From contig NC_085138.1 in the NCBI RefSeq assembly GCF_035046485.1, positions 425,307,265-425,371,264 on the forward strand: a stretch of DNA of 64,000 nt, read 5' to 3'. The stretch comes from Aedes albopictus (lineage: Eukaryota; Arthropoda; Insecta; Diptera; Culicidae). The stretch's first letter is position 1. Each line of letters begins with the position of its first letter. The position numbers and the translations under genes are program-made. The notes beneath the pieces are model-generated. The model was not told where the DNA came from. It saw nothing but the letters and a program-made list of their open reading frames with translations, and searched no databases. Of this stretch, positions 21,489 through 32,380 are shown in pieces.

Positions 21489-21833
21489 TTAAAGCGAAAC
21501 TGGAAGCATTTCCTCATTTTTTTGGTTTTTGATTTTTTATAAAATAACGAAGCAAAATAAATCGGTTTTCGTGCACACGTAGAGTATGGATCAAGGTATC
21601 TTCTGATTTTTTCCCAGGTGGAAAATGTTTTTTGTTTTTGCAGAAACCATGTTTTTGTGACATTCTATTTAAAAATGGTTTCTGCAAAAACAAAAAACAT
21701 TTTCTACCTGGAAAAAATTCAGGAGATACCTTGATCCATACTCTACATGTGCACGAAAACCGATTTTAAAAATATTGCTTCGTTATTTTATAAAAAATAA
21801 AAAACCAAAAAGTGAGGAAATGCTCCAATTCGC
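21489..21833. mobile_element. TTAA-flanked long-inverted-repeat MITE, copy 1
   Basis: The left end is TTAAAGCGAAACTGGAAGC. The arms are about 150 bp each and mirror one another almost perfectly (GGTTTCTGCAAAAAC, ATCAAGGTATCTTCTG, CGGTTTTCGTGCAC). The right terminus has decayed to GAATTGGAGCA in reverse complement. It belongs to a family of four in this window (also 29817, 60613, 62985). The TTAA flank is best seen in the 62985 copy. Confidence 0.8.
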
Positions 21834-22220
21834 AAATAAACTCTCATGTTATGGTAAAAAAGCATAACACATAACGAGTTGCCAAATAACAATTTGTTCG
21901 CACGAGTTGTAAAATTTTTCAATGAGACATGTCCATACAAACAAATAGACCAAATAACAGATTCATCGACCTGACTTTATTGATATATGAAACTCAACCC
22001 TTCGAGTCTTCTATCAATACAATTTTTTAAACATATAACCTTACAGTTCACTTTAGTATACCAGTGCTTTCATCAAATAGTGTTTTATATTTCCGTAGCT
22101 CAAGGAAAGACATGAAGTTTATGAAAGTTTGGTTTCATAAACTTATAAAAACAGAGATTTTTCACAAGGCCAGCATTAGGTCAGCAAGTACTGAGAAGAC
22201 CAGTACCAGTTCTAAAAATA

Positions 22221-22521
22221 CCTGGGGTGGCCAAAATGTTTGGGATAGGCAACATTTTTTTCTCTCACAAAAAAGTTCAACATGCTGTGACTTTTTATAG
22301 AGTGCATCAAAAATTCTCAAATTTTGACTGTTTGTCAACCTGTTATATGTGCATCACTGGTACAAATTTGGGCTCGATTGGTTAATCTTTCGCGAAGCTA
22401 GAACTGTTCTCGTAAAACACTATTTTTGAGACTACAAATTTTTGAACTGTCATATATCCGAAACCAGTGAACCGAATTGAATAAAAATGTTGCCTATCCC
22501 AAACATTTTGGCCACCCCCTG
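22221..22521. mobile_element. TA-flanked TIR element, 301 bp (GGTGGCCAAAATGTTTGGG family)
   Basis: The left end CCTGGGGTGGCCAAAATG and its inverted copy at the right are flanked by TA (22219-22220, 22522-22523). The interior, including TTTGACTGTTTGTCAACCTG, is shared with the 922-bp copy at 51971-52892. TA duplication fits the Tc1/mariner (IS630) group. No transposase is present. Confidence 0.8.
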
Positions 22522-22539
22522 TATAAAACATGCAATGTT

Positions 22540-23060
22540 TGCATGAGTACAAGAAATCCTTAAGAATTCTCATGAAAAATTCGCTGAAAGAATTTCTACT
22601 GTAACTCGAATTAAATTAAAAATCGTCTACTGAAAAGTAATGTTGGGAAAATCCTGACAGATTTTCAACATATTTTCGTATAACTTGTGATAGCCTTACA
22701 AAATTCTGAAAGCCTTACAATGATACAGCCTTATGTCAGATGAAGTTTTCAAGCATTTTTTGAAAAGTTTGTCCAATTCTATAAAGAAGTTCTCCAAGGT
22801 TTTCGTGAATGGCTACTTGCCTGTATTTCTGGAGCAGTTTGTAAAGTTATCTCTGGGCGAATTCTCAGTTTTTTTTGTGAAATTCTTGAATGAATCAAAG
22901 GCGGATTTCTGATGGAAGTTTTGAAAGAATTTTCAGAAAAGTGATAGTAAAACTTCAAAAGTAGCATTTAGAGATCCTGAGACACTTTTATTATTATCTG
23001 AAAAAAAAAACTGCTGGATACATTTTACGCAGAACTCCTGCAGATGCTCCTAGAATATTT
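22540..23060 (-). repeat. Diverged 12-bp repeat, antisense
   Basis: GAAAAATTCGCTGAAAGAATTTC and GATCCTGAGACAC-type words are loosely spaced by multiples of 12 bp, in the orientation opposite to 1-4000. Only weak periodicity remains. Confidence 0.45.
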
Positions 23061-23379
23061 CGAATCTCCAAGATACTTTTTAACAGGAATGAACGATTGA
23101 TAGCATGCACTATGCAGCTTGTATTTTAGCAACAGATAAAGCAGCAGAACCAGCGTAGCCTCATTCATTCGCAGTTTGCTCAACACATTTAACCTGGGGT
23201 TCTTTGAGAAGCTATTTCACAGATTTTTTTTTTCTATTGCTTCGGTAGATCGTGTAATCGTGCAATCCCGTGGGACTTGCATTAGTTTTCTGGATATTCC
23301 GGCCTGAATTTACTACACAAAATTCGTTCCGAAATTCCTACTTATTCTTCGATGGATAACATAGTTTGTCGTAGATTAT

Positions 23380-24450
23380 TCTTGTGAAATTTCAACAGAT
23401 TCCAGGAATAGCTCCAGGACTTCCTTGGAAAGTAGTTCGAAGCGTTCTCACAGGATTATTTTCTTTGATCAGTTCAGGTATTCCTTCAAATCGAAATTCC
23501 TGTAAGATTTCTGTATAGAATGAACTCCTTCTGTGAATCAAAACGTCCGTAGAAATTCCTCCAGACAATCCTCAGGGAATCACCAACTGCATTCATACGG
23601 GAACTCCTCCGCAAATTCATCCACACGAATACCTCCTGGAATTCAAAAAGTAATTCCTCAATAAATTCCTCCAGAAATCCTTCCGGGAATTAATCCAAAA
23701 AATCTTTCGGGATTTTTTCCTAAAATTCTTCCGAGACTTAATCCAGAAATTTCTTCAGGAATTCTTCGAGAAATTCCTCCAGATATTCCTCTGGGAATAC
23801 CTCCAGAAATCATTGCTGAAATCCCTTCAGAAATTTATCCGGTAATTCTTCCAGGACTTCCTCCCGAAATTATTGGAATAAATCTAGAAATTCCAAAAGG
23901 AATTTTTGAAGAAAGTTCCTCCAGAAAGTCTTCTGAGAATACCTCAAGAAACTTCTTTAGGAATTTCCAAAGAAATTCTTTCGGGAATTTATCCAGAAAT
24001 TCTCCGGAATTCCTCAAGACATTCCTCTGTGAATTAATCCAGAGATTGTCCCAGGAATTCCTCAAGAAATTACTCTGGAAATTTCTCCATAAATTTCTCT
24101 GGGAATACTTCCCAAAAAAACATCTTGGAATTTCTCGTGAATTTTTTCCGGGAATTTCTCCAGAAATTTCCACTGGAAATTCCTCCATTAATTTCCACTG
24201 AAAATTCCTCCAGAAATTTATCCGAATATTCCTCCAGAAATTTTATCATGACATTTCTTTGGGAATTCCTCCAGAAATTATTCAGGGTGTTTTTTTTTTC
24301 AAAAATTCCTCCGGTAATGAAGGTAGTCTTCTGGGATTTTTTCTAGAAATTCCATTGGGAATTCATTCAGAAATTCCTTCGGAAATTCATCAACACATTA
24401 CTTCGTGAGTTCCTCCAGAAGCTCCTCCGGGAATTCTTGAAGAAACTCCT
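23380..24450 (+). repeat. 12-bp degenerate repeat block
   Basis: The dominant unit here is CCAGAAATTCCTCCGGGAATTC, the same family as 596-3836 but with more CCAGAAATT variants. Periodicity is clear from 23540. The 117-codon minus-strand frame at 23835-24188 is a repeat by-product. Confidence 0.85.
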
Positions 24451-24497
24451 CCGCTGGTTCTTTTTGATTATGCCATCTGTTTCATCCCGCTAAGGAT

Positions 24498-24527
24498 AGA
24501 GGCGAATGAACCTCTATAATAATAATA
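24498..24527 (+). mobile_element. Reduced structured retroposon tail
   Basis: AGAGG-CGAATGA-ACCTCT then ATAATAATAATAA. The outer stem GAGG/CCTC and the CGAATGA word match the insertion at 48796-48853, but the inner hairpin is missing. No target duplication was found, probably because the 24529 element inserted in its TAA tail. Confidence 0.5.
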
Positions 24528-25154
24528 AGACCAAGCCCACTCATGGGCTCAATCAAGCGTTTTAACGTTAAGTAGAGCCCCGAACAAAGAAGCGACCGCA
24601 CCGGTCGCTGCTAAGTAGGGCTCGAAAGCGAAAAGTTTACGTACGGTTCGTAGCAGGGCTTAGAATATAGAGACACGCAAAGTACGGTCTCTATCCGTAG
24701 GCTCGTGCGCTCTCTCGCGTTTAGCTCTCTGGGTAGCGTAAAGAGGAGACGAAAGAACATGAGTATGGATTTGTTGCCAGGTATATAGGTTCTAGAGAAT
24801 GATTTTCTTGTTTTGTATAGGTAGGAATTTATTTTAGTTTGCATCAAATATTTGAAATTTTCAACCAATCAATATCATAGATCGTTACACGAATAACACA
24901 ACAAATTGTCTGACTTAGAATTGTGATAGAGTGACAATACAAACGCAGAAAAATAATAGGTTTAAATTGACAAGCTTTGCTTAAGTATGTTATGAATAAA
25001 GTTATCGCTTCTTCGCCAATTTTAGGATCATGCATATCGAAAATGTATTGATTTTCTCTTAAAAATAGTTACGATTGCTCATAATCGCACCTTTAGTTTT
25101 TGATTCGGCCGATCGTTTCGAAACTAACACACTTATTTTAGAGTCACTTGTTAG

Positions 25155-25335
25155 GCTGTTCTATTTTCGGTAAAAGTTCGGATTACCGAAGTTCAGCACA
25201 GTTTTTACCGAACGTTCGGTAAACATTACTGATGGTTCAGTGGAGTTTACCGAACGTTCGGTAATTTTTTGACGAACTTCGGTAATATGGTGCTGAACAT
25301 TCGGTAATCTGAACTTTTACCGAAAATTGAACAGC
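25155..25335. mobile_element. Palindromic MITE with TACCGAACGTTCGGTA cores
   Basis: Arms GCTGTTCTATTTTCGGTAAA and the inverted right arm (GCTGTTCAATTTTCGGTAAA in reverse complement) match closely over about 50 bp. The 16-bp perfect palindrome TACCGAACGTTCGGTA occurs twice (25206-25221, 25248-25263). No target duplication is clear. Confidence 0.7.
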
Positions 25336-25973
25336 TGAATACGGTACTTTATTTTAAGTGTAAATATTAGAAGAAATGTATAGGGATTCAGTGAGTTTTG
25401 CTGTTTTAACACGTACATATTTGAGCCGAGTTTTCTACGCAGCAAGTAAAGCTTAGTTTCGCACATTTAGAAAAATGTCTAAATAAATAACTCGCGAAGT
25501 TCGTTCCGACAAGTTTCAAAATTATCGTCATCCGACGCAGATTCCGGTGAGAAGATGTGCGTATTTTCTAACCCGAAAAGAAACTATTTGACGGTAATAA
25601 GTGACCACAAGGTTTTCTTTCTTCACTTTCCGGGCTGAGATCCTCCGCTTTGAAAGAGCTGTGCCTCGCGTTTCGTTTTGTCGTGTATATTTCAAAAAGG
25701 CAAAAGAGTTTTGGTTTGATTGCTGTTTTTGAAAATGGTGGTCGTCAGTGGGTGGTTTATTAAATATAAATTTAAAAATATAAATTAAATAAACGAGATT
25801 AGGAAGAAAGTGTGCGAAATGGGTAACTTCACCGTCCACGCATCCTTCCTCCCCTGTAAATTCGAGAAGTACCTTGCCGAAATAAAATATTCTGTACTCC
25901 AAGTATTTCGAAGAATCATCTTTGCGCGTAAATACAACGCAGTAGACCAGGCCGCTTTGATGCATGTGTCATA
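25336..25973. other. Interior of the 24529 element, no gene seen
   Basis: AT-rich with some mixed-composition DNA. The 145-codon minus-strand frame 25528-25965 has no recognisable motif and begins next to the MITE; I do not call it. Confidence 0.3.
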
Positions 25974-26140
25974 GGGGCTGTCCATAAACCACGTGGTCAT
26001 GAGGGGGGGGGGGGGGGGGTTCGCCCTATGAGCATTTTGTATGGACGAATAAAAATTTTTGTATGGACAAATGACCACGCGGGGGGGGGGGGGGGTTGAG
26101 AAGTCCCAAAAAAATGACCACGTGGTTTATGGACAGCCCC
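25974..26140. mobile_element. Poly-G MITE copy 2, 167 bp
   Basis: Nearly identical to 15439-15609: the same GGGGCTGTCCATAAACCACG ends, G-runs of about 15 and 14 nt, and the same GAAGTCCCAAAAAAATGACC inner segment. It is flanked by ATA at 25971-25973 and 26141-26143. The strong similarity of the two copies suggests recent activity. Confidence 0.85.
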
Positions 26141-28187
26141 ATATCTCTGATATGCTGCAAGCATCAGCATTGACAAGAAAAGTAACACGATTGCTTTCCA
26201 GGGTGATTCCGCGTATGTATGAGATTAGATATTATACGAATCAAAATAAAATCTACTTTCGCGACTACTTTTACCCGCAGTCAGAGATAGGCGCGAGACA
26301 GTCGCCTAAGAAAACAGACCTGTTTTTAAATTTTCCATCATAGCGCTCTTTGATAATTCTTGAAAAAAGGTCGCCACATGGCCGGGTGATGTGATGACTG
26401 CTGCGACTGCACGTGGCATTTGCACTGCGATTTAATTTTGTCCATCATTGAAGGCCTTGGAAAGTAGTCACCAATTGCTTGCAACGCACAATAAGAGTAG
26501 TTACGATTTTTCAAAACACTACAGTTATTTCTTTTTGTAAAAACTAAATCATACCGATAAAAATCTTAAAAAATGTAGTCGAGCTGCCAAGTTTCACCAA
26601 TTAAAATAGGCGGTGTGCAGGACTGCCATATTGTAGGTTCCTCGTTATAGAAAAAGCAAGGCGTTGGATGTTAAAATACAACAATTGTTGTATGAAGTGC
26701 CAAAAAGGAGAGTGGGCTCATTATGTACTTTGACAAATACGCAGTCTACTTCAAGCGCATAGAATCTGCTTTCAACAAAATTTTCATATACCAGCATCCA
26801 AAAGATCGCAATATATATTAAGATTTCCGATTGATGCTTTGTAACTAAAAGGTTGTGACTGAGTATAGAATTAGCTGATGTTAAAATACACGTTAATGAA
26901 AAAAGGTTGCGCAAACTTATCGCAGACTGTTAGAAGACAGCTTCTACTATGACCAGGATTCAAGAATCTTGACCTACGCGAAGTTGTGAAGGAGACAACT
27001 ATATAAATGTGTTGGAAATGCAAGGGATGTAATTATTCAATAAACCTAATTATTAAAAAAGATGCTCATAATCTAAAATTCAGATAAATTTCTTGCGAGA
27101 AAGGAAACATGAATATTGAAGAGATGGATATTATTTTGGATAAAAGTTCAACCTACAAGTCATACAGTAAGCAACAAACATATAATTTAAAAAAAGATTG
27201 CTTGAATTCCGGGATTAAATACAATCATAAATTATTGAGAAAATGATATCTTTAAACGCACCAAAACTGGTACAAATCTCCAAGGGAATTATTTATTTGA
27301 ATTCAATTTTTACTAACAGTTTTCAGTCTTATCCAAAACCCCATCTTTCATAATATGAGCACAAATTATTATACTGAATAAGATTTGCAATAACCCCATA
27401 GAAATACACAAAATATTGCGATGATTTACAGAAGTGCAAAAAACCGATGGTACGGAGAGAATAGAGACCACCGGTGCGCAAAGGCGACCGATCATTATTT
27501 TACTCACATGGAAACGAACGACCGGTGCGAAAATGGGTTGATAACGAAATTAAAAATCGTTAACGACGTACTGTTGCGTGTGTAGTATTAAGCCCACGGG
27601 TGGGCTTGGTCTAAAAAAAAGCTGTACATTAGCTAATGGTATTAGAAATATCAGCTAAAGTGTATACTTATCAACTATGCGTGTACAAAACAAGATGTGT
27701 TTAGTGTCCATTTCAGCGGTGTAATTCTAAAAGCATACCTGAAAAAAAGAAAAATATATCATTAGTACAGTAAGCAGTAGGAATTAAAAACTTAGTTCTA
27801 TCAATGATTCACAGCAAAGGTAAAACAATAATGGTTAACAAAGCCGACAACGTTCAAGGTTCAAACAATTCATTCAAAAAAATCTTCAAAATAAATTCAT
27901 CAAAGTTTAATTTTATTTTTAAACCTTTTTTATTTGCTTTACCAAAACATCTTTTCAGTTATTTGCCAGTAGGTTGCAGAACAAAAAGTTGAAGGTAAAA
28001 ACGTCGAAGGTCAAAAGGTCGACTGTCAAAAGGTTAAATATCTAGGACAAAAGGTCGAAAAGACAGAATTTCGAAAACTCGAAGGGTCGAGTTGAAAAAA
28101 GGATAACGGGGAACGATGTCGATGAGACCGAAGATCCAAATAACCTTAAATCCTTGATGATGATGTACCTGAGCTTGTTAGGGAAAT
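26141..28187. other. AT-rich DNA with a degenerate GGTCGAAA tract
   Basis: No gene is seen. From about 27985 to 28110 there is a loose tandem of AAGGTCGAA/AAAGGTCAA words of about 10-12 bp. The rest is AT-rich; the 24529 element ends at 27611. Confidence 0.4.
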
Positions 28188-29334
28188 TAGAAAATCGTGT
28201 TAAGTAGGGTAGTGGAGGTATTTTGGACCGGGCAGGTATTTTGGCCCACCTAGGGAGTTTTATGATATTTATCACATAATCTCTACTAAATCTTGGTATT
28301 TTTTTTATTGGAACACGAAAAGTATTCAATTATGTGATGACCTTTATTTTGGATGTCAGTTAAATATGCTGTTCAGTATCAAAAATAGAGAAAATGTTTT
28401 CACTTCCAATGAAACGCACGGAAAAGCACCAAAAACAAAGAAGGTGACAAATTTGTAGTCGGCTTCGAAGAGGTATTAAATTTTACAAATAAATATTTAT
28501 TTCATGTGAATGTGGTTAGGGCCTTGTAAGAACTCAAAATAAACTGTTCTTAACCTCGGTGGAGCGATAATATTCACTAAAATGGTGGTTTGAGGTATGG
28601 CCAAAATATGTTCAACATAATCAGATGTAGACATATTTTGGACCACCTGTCAGATCCATCTCTCCAGTTCCTTCTTAAGGGACAAAATATTCATGCCAAT
28701 GTAATGTACTCTAAAAACATATAAATAGAATAAGTTGGGACCCCCGTGATCTGGGTTGTTATACGTTTATTTTACAATGAGATTGTTGTGGGTTCGATTT
28801 GTTCTAACAACTTTTCGCCAAGTTAAAAATTTCGATTCGGTTTGTGTCCTAACAACTTGTCGACAAGTTGAAATTTTCAGGTGCTTAATTTGGTGGTCCA
28901 AAATAAAATCAGGTGGTCCAAAATAGAAGCCCGAGATCCTTCAGGAGTTTTGATATTTCTTGTATTTATTACACCAATTTTGAGTTCTGTTGGCCTTTTT
29001 CGACAGAAAACTTGTTGCTCTACGTAATGCCTACTGAAATTATCCATATTTTGAAGTGGGAACCTTCTTTTTTCGCTGAATTGTTCATCCACTTCCTAAA
29101 GGGGTCCAAAATACCTCCCTCACCCTACTGCTCCTTTGAATTCCACTAAGAATTTGCATCCTTTGACAGATACGTATTTCGACCTCAACTGTAAGGTCGT
29201 CTTCAGTGTCTTGTACTTGACTCAAGTACGAGACACTGAAGACGACCTTACAGTTGAGGTCGAAATACGTATCTGTCAAAGGATGCAAATTCTTAGTGGA
29301 ATTCAAAGGAACAGTACTTAACACGATTTTCTTT
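28188..29334. mobile_element. TIR element carrying a nested hairpin MITE at its right end
   Basis: The inner termini GGGTAGTGGAGGTATTTTGG (28207) and the inverted right end (GGGTGAGGGAGGTATTTTGG in reverse complement, ending 29125) bound 919 bp with TA on each side. Outside them, AGAAAATCGTGTTAAGTA (28189-28206) recurs inverted as TACTTAACACGATTTTCT, but displaced by the hairpin MITE at 29128-29314. The real terminal repeat is therefore probably about 40 bp long and was split at its TA by that MITE. The interior is AT-rich with no transposase. It is organised like the 36066-37003 element. Confidence 0.7.
29128..29314. mobile_element. Near-perfect hairpin MITE, 187 bp, TA-flanked
   Basis: 89-bp arms around base 29221 are reverse complements with a single visible mismatch (TTGTACTTGA versus CGTACTTGA side). 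The ends are CTGCTCC and GGAACAG, flanked by TA at 29126-29127 and 29315-29316. Both arms read through as short ORFs in each direction because they are the same sequence. A transcript would fold into a long dsRNA hairpin. Confidence 0.85.
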
Positions 29335-29816
29335 TTTCTTAAATCCTTTATCTCGTCTTTATTCTTACTCCACACTATCACTGCAACTTGGCCTGCATCT
29401 CTTCAACTAAGTATTCTTTTAGCACTTCCACAGTTATCAAACGAAGGGCTCTCGTTGCCTGCTATTGTATTGATTTGCTTGTTGTTTAATAAGCACAATG
29501 AAACACTATACGGGAATCGAACCTTTAAGTTGGGCTTTTTTTTAGTAGATGGCGTTTAAGTAGTTTAGTGCAGAAAATGTCATTCTTTTGAACAATCAAT
29601 GGCAGTTATTCCGAGAATTATATTTTACAGTTATTGGCGTTATTGAAATTGTTTTTTTTTAAAGAATTTTGACTTGTTATGTTTAAATAGGCTGTTCGTT
29701 CTAGTAATGCTTTTTGACAATTATAAGTGTACTTACTAATAATATAGTTATTCTAATATGTTGGCTTCTCTAAAAATATTTCGTTCTTTCGAGTTATACT
29801 GTCAAAGGTGTTTATT
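29335..29816. other. AT-rich intergenic DNA
   Basis: Noncoding; no paired termini beyond the 28188 element. Confidence 0.35.
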
Positions 29817-30375
29817 TTAAGGCGAAACTAGATGCTTTTCCTATTTTTTTGGTTTTTGTTTTTTTTTATTCTATAATGGAGCAATACACTACCGATCAAA
29901 AGTTTGGGGTCACCCCCTCAAAAACATGTCATTTTTTTTAGGCCCATATCTCCGCCAATTTGCGTCCGATTTCAAAACCCTAGGACTCATTCAAGAGATA
30001 ATAAGTCAAAGTAACTTTGAACATCATTTAGGTGAAACTTTTCCAGAAATATTTGTATGTAAACTTAACCCAAAGCTGACAAATTATCTAAAAAATGAAA
30101 ATAAACTTACGGCAGTGTCGCTGGAAATTGGGTCGACCAAATTTTAAGATAAGAGCGGTAATATAACCTATTTTCTATTAGCTTTCAACTGGTTTTTTGC
30201 CGAACTTTTGATCGGGAGTGTATATTCAAAATCAGTTTTCATACTAATTTATAGAAGGATCAAGGTACATATCTTTTATTTTTTTTCCTGGTGAAAAATG
30301 TTTTTCTTTTTTGCTGAATTCAACAAAATTGCTTCGTTAAAAAATCGAAAACCAAAAATTGTAAAAAAGCATATG
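29817..30375. mobile_element. TTAA MITE copy 3, diverged, hosting a TA element
   Basis: The left end TTAAGGCGAAACTAGATGC and later GGATCAAGGTACATATC, TGGTGAAAAATG and GCTTCGTTAA match the 62985 copy in order. The right terminus is decayed near AAAAAAGCATATG. The 334-bp TA-flanked element at 29887-30220 splits the left arm, so the MITE is the older insertion. Confidence 0.65.
29887..30220. mobile_element. TA-flanked Tc1/mariner-like nonautonomous element, 334 bp
   Basis: Ends CACTACCGATCAAAAGTTTG and the inverted right end (CACTCCCGATCAAAAGTTCG in reverse complement), with TA at 29885-29886 and 30221-30222. No transposase: the 73-codon frame inside has no DDE signature. Confidence 0.78.
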
Positions 30376-31290
30376 AACCTTTTGCCCTTCTCGGGTAGAC
30401 GAGAATATCCAAATCATATCTCAAATCGAACAATGTTTGCTGTCATATCTCGATGTGATTATGATGTGTTATTGAAAAATATAATGAATATCACACGAAT
30501 AACTCCATGTGATATGATATCAGTTTAGCTCTTCTGTAGGAAATGGAACAAATACATCCATAGAGATGGCTCAATGTTAGTGTAATGCCATGTGCCACTT
30601 CCTGAGCTGTGAAAAAGAAGAACCTCATGCTCTTATTTCCATGATATTCACAACAGTGAGCCACAGTTGAGTGGTAAGCATTGCCGCCTGTGCATTCTAA
30701 GGTCGTAGGTTTGATGCTGGATGTTGGCAATTTTTTTTTTCAAGAAAAAAGGTTGACAAATCTAGTCTGATATTGTTTTAATCTTGTAATGTATTAACGA
30801 GCTATTATTGAGCAATTCACCATACAAGATTTTGTTATTATTTCTGATCTTTTACCTTTTATATGAATTAAACCAATATCAGTTTTTTGTTCTTCAGAAC
30901 AAAAATCTGTCAGATGTCTGAAAATTCCATGTTAAAACATTTAGGATGTTTTTCAAACGTTTCTGGAGATCCACCAAAAACTGCCAAAATTTCTCAAATT
31001 TCTATATATTCCTAAAATAAAAACAAAAACCTACGAAAACGAAATATTGGTGCTGAATTATCAGAGTTTTAAATAAATTGATTTCAAATTGTTGCTTATC
31101 ATCAAGTTTTTATTATCCAGATCAAGTATTCGATTCCCCCGTATAATTTAATACTCTGTACCTAATCTGACACCTCTACACTCAATATCCCGAGAAGATT
31201 GTTTAACGGCTGCTGCAACATTGCTGTCGCGAAAAGCCATAAAAACATACCGTCGGTTCATAATATTTCCACAATTTCCAGGTAATTATA
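30376..31290. other. AT-rich DNA with a tRNA-like module at 30657-30722
   Basis: GTTGAGTGGTAAGCATTGCC (A-box-like) and GGTCGTAGGTTTGATGCTGG (degenerate B box) are spaced as in tRNAs, followed by a T-run at 30730. No cloverleaf forms. No gene is seen in the remainder. Confidence 0.4.
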
Positions 31291-32380
31291 CACAAACGTA
31301 TGACTCATAAAACCACTTGTCACAATTGCTGCTTCCCACCAACCAACCTCTCTAGAAGCTCCGCTTTCGACACTAACGAAGTCGTCTTGGTCTTGGTCCA
31401 CGGCGGGCGGACCAAGAGTCTTGGATTTCCATTTTCATCGTTTTACAACCATGTTTGCTCGCTTTTTACAACTACCTCCAACGCGTGAACGACGACTTCT
31501 CAGTCCTCACTCATCCCACGCGGTGCGGCGGCGGCGGCGTTATAACCGTCACTTTTCTCCATGTAAATGCCGCCATTTGCGCTTGTTTTTCCTCACTTCA
31601 CTCATATATGAATATTTACTCATCATTGTCAGACAGCAGCCACGTCGCGTCACCGGTAGCCCGGCTTCTCCAATCTTCTTCTGCTGTAATCCTGTTGAAA
31701 TAGCTTCTCACGTGGACGGTTTTATAGGCCACGATGCGATGTTACGATAGCTACTAAAAACGACGGAACTTATGGACCGATGTGAGTGATTTCGAGTGTT
31801 CTCCGGGTACTCGCGACTCTCGAGATCGGAACGTGGCAATAATTGCGGCGGGGTAATCAATGGATGGACGTAAAATTCACTACGGACAATTTCGAGCACA
31901 GGTATAAGGGTACGTGCCAAGTGTGCCATTTGGGGTTTTACGAGTGTGGAGGAGGCTGGATGTGTGTCCTGGTGAACTCTATCGGGCGATGCCTAGATTG
32001 AGTTGCAGCCAACCGGCCTTTTAGAAGGATCAGGGCGGGCGAGGAAGTCATGCTCGATTAGATGACATGCGAGCAAGGAGTAGAATGGTTGGATTTTTAT
32101 GTACTGGCGTACGGGTACATGGCAGTATCATGAGAGTTTATGAACTTATTTGGTTTCTTTTGTCAGTGAAATGTGTCTTTTTTATGGCGATGGCAGAGAA
32201 ATGTCTGAATGTGGTGGAAGAACAACACAGTCTACGGTATATGACTTGTGATAAGAAAAAAGTGGGCAAAACTGCGTTATTTTACTTGAACGTGTAAACA
32301 AAAATGGAAAATGATTATCGTGATCCTTGGAGCCTACACTACTTTCGCCAATAATATAGGTTCCCACTGTAGTTTCTCCA
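31291..32380. other. GC-richer single-copy-looking region
   Basis: Repeats are absent and composition is even, with a CTTGGTCC...GGACCAAG small hairpin near 31390-31413 and a GGCGGCGGCGG patch near 31527. Frames up to 109 aa overlap on several strands and look random. This could be regulatory DNA or a noncoding exon. Confidence 0.35.

Larger units (their letters stand above)
24529..27611. mobile_element. Candidate 3.1-kb TIR element, GACCAAGCCCAC ends
   Basis: Left GACCAAGCCCACTCATGGGC and the inverted right end (GACCAAGCCCACCCGTGGGC in reverse complement) differ at two positions. TAA flanks both sides (24526-24528, 27612-27614), fitting PIF/Harbinger-type insertion. The ends are themselves small hairpins (AGCCCAC/GTGGGCT). 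CGACCG..CACCGG words occur just inside both ends. No transposase frame is seen. It contains the palindromic element at 25155 and poly-G MITE copy 2 at 25974. Confidence 0.5.

Noticed and set aside
29136..29381. Mirrored 61- and 98-codon frames around 29221
   Set aside because: Both are read from the two arms of the hairpin MITE and are therefore the same sequence.
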